DNA from: Terrabacter sp040702505
Lineage (GTDB): Bacteria; Actinomycetota; Actinomycetes; Actinomycetales; Dermatophilaceae
Direction: 5' to 3'
Length of the DNA stretch: 64,000 nt
NCBI RefSeq assembly: GCF_040702505.1
Contig: NZ_JBFBLC010000003.1
Span: 310,001-374,000 of the forward strand
A program made the position numbers and the translations under genes. Below the pieces are notes generated by a model. The model was given only the letters and a program-made list of their open reading frames with translations. It did no database searches and had not been told where the DNA came from. Positions 63,849-64,000 of the stretch are shown piece by piece. The stretch's first letter is position 1; every line of letters begins with the position of its first letter.

Positions 63849-63924
63849 ACCGCCGGCCCGTTGTTGACACCGCCGTAACACACGGCGCCTCCGGCCGAAA
63901 TTCCCCGGCTCCACGCTTCTCGCC

Positions 63925-64000
63925 ATGAGCGCACTTACCTACGTGACGGCAGACGCACCGTTCACCGACAGCGGGAACACCGCGTGGGTCCTGGCAGCGG
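63925..64000 (+). CDS. amt: Ammonium transporter, N-terminal fragment
   Basis: Twenty-five codons are in the window. After a short periplasmic-type start, the sequence DSGNTAWVLAA matches the first conserved segment of Amt/MEP ammonium channels. Position after ftsY agrees with the conserved actinobacterial order (amt, usually followed by glnB and glnD). The rest lies beyond the window. Confidence 0.85.
   Translation, partial: MSALTYVTADAPFTDSGNTAWVLAA

Overview
The window is about 72% G+C by eye and carries actinobacterial markers: CofC and an F420-dependent glucose-6-phosphate dehydrogenase, an HU protein with a long Lys/Ala tail, a TetR-type BioQ with its operator, and many start codons lying 6 to 9 bases after a TANNNT -10 box, as in leaderless mRNAs. 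The order leuC-leuD-hup-cofC-plsC-gpsA-ddl-DUF3515-Lrp-thiL-rpmB-DAK-recG-rsmD-coaD-yceD-rpmF-rnc-mutM ... acyP-smc-ftsY-amt matches the conserved block known from Mycobacterium tuberculosis. A member of Micrococcales, perhaps Intrasporangiaceae, is the best guess; that placement is inference.

Layout. Bases 1-4511 hold an amine-catabolism operon: the end of a FadR-type regulator, a glutamine-synthetase-like ligase, an aldehyde dehydrogenase, an SDR dehydrogenase and a PuuD-like hydrolase. Its logic fits gamma-glutamylated ethanolamine better than putrescine. Next comes citramalate synthase (cimA) behind what looks like a leader-peptide attenuator with Leu-Ile-Ile codons. Convergent to it is a tightly overlapped biotin operon bioBAFD, divergent from bioQ, with two TGAAC-N3-GTTCA palindromes between them.

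Bases 11.6-26.4 kb hold a phospholipase D-family protein, an FAH-family hydrolase, gltX followed by tRNA-Gln and tRNA-Glu, a GNAT and a HAD protein. They also hold an envelope-lipid pair: an alpha/beta-hydrolase convergent with a rhomboid/lysyl-PG-synthase fusion. Fgd, an L,D-transpeptidase and a formate/nitrite-type channel follow.

Bases 26.4-46.9 kb are the conserved housekeeping block: an IclR regulator divergent from leuCD, HU, CofC fused to a cold-shock-like domain, phospholipid synthesis (plsC, gpsA), cell wall (ddl), thiamine (thiL), ribosomal proteins, repair and CoA synthesis, RNase III and MutM.

Bases 46.9-57 kb look like a lineage-specific insertion into that block: a sodium/solute symporter with a small partner, an FAD oxidoreductase broken by a 98-base assembly gap inside a 12-bp coding tandem repeat, a hydroxyacid-oxoacid transhydrogenase, an M3 peptidase, a MOSC protein and an OatA-like acyltransferase. 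The conserved order then resumes with acylphosphatase, chorismate mutase (with a PPOX protein), smc, ftsY and the start of amt.

The most interesting signals are the cimA attenuator, the heptamer GGCATAC/GTATGCC (about 30 copies, in both strands and several frames), the rhomboid fusion, two 12-bp coding tandem repeats, and a 22-bp divergent promoter whose two -10 boxes overlap. I saw no CRISPR array, prophage, insertion sequence or integrase.
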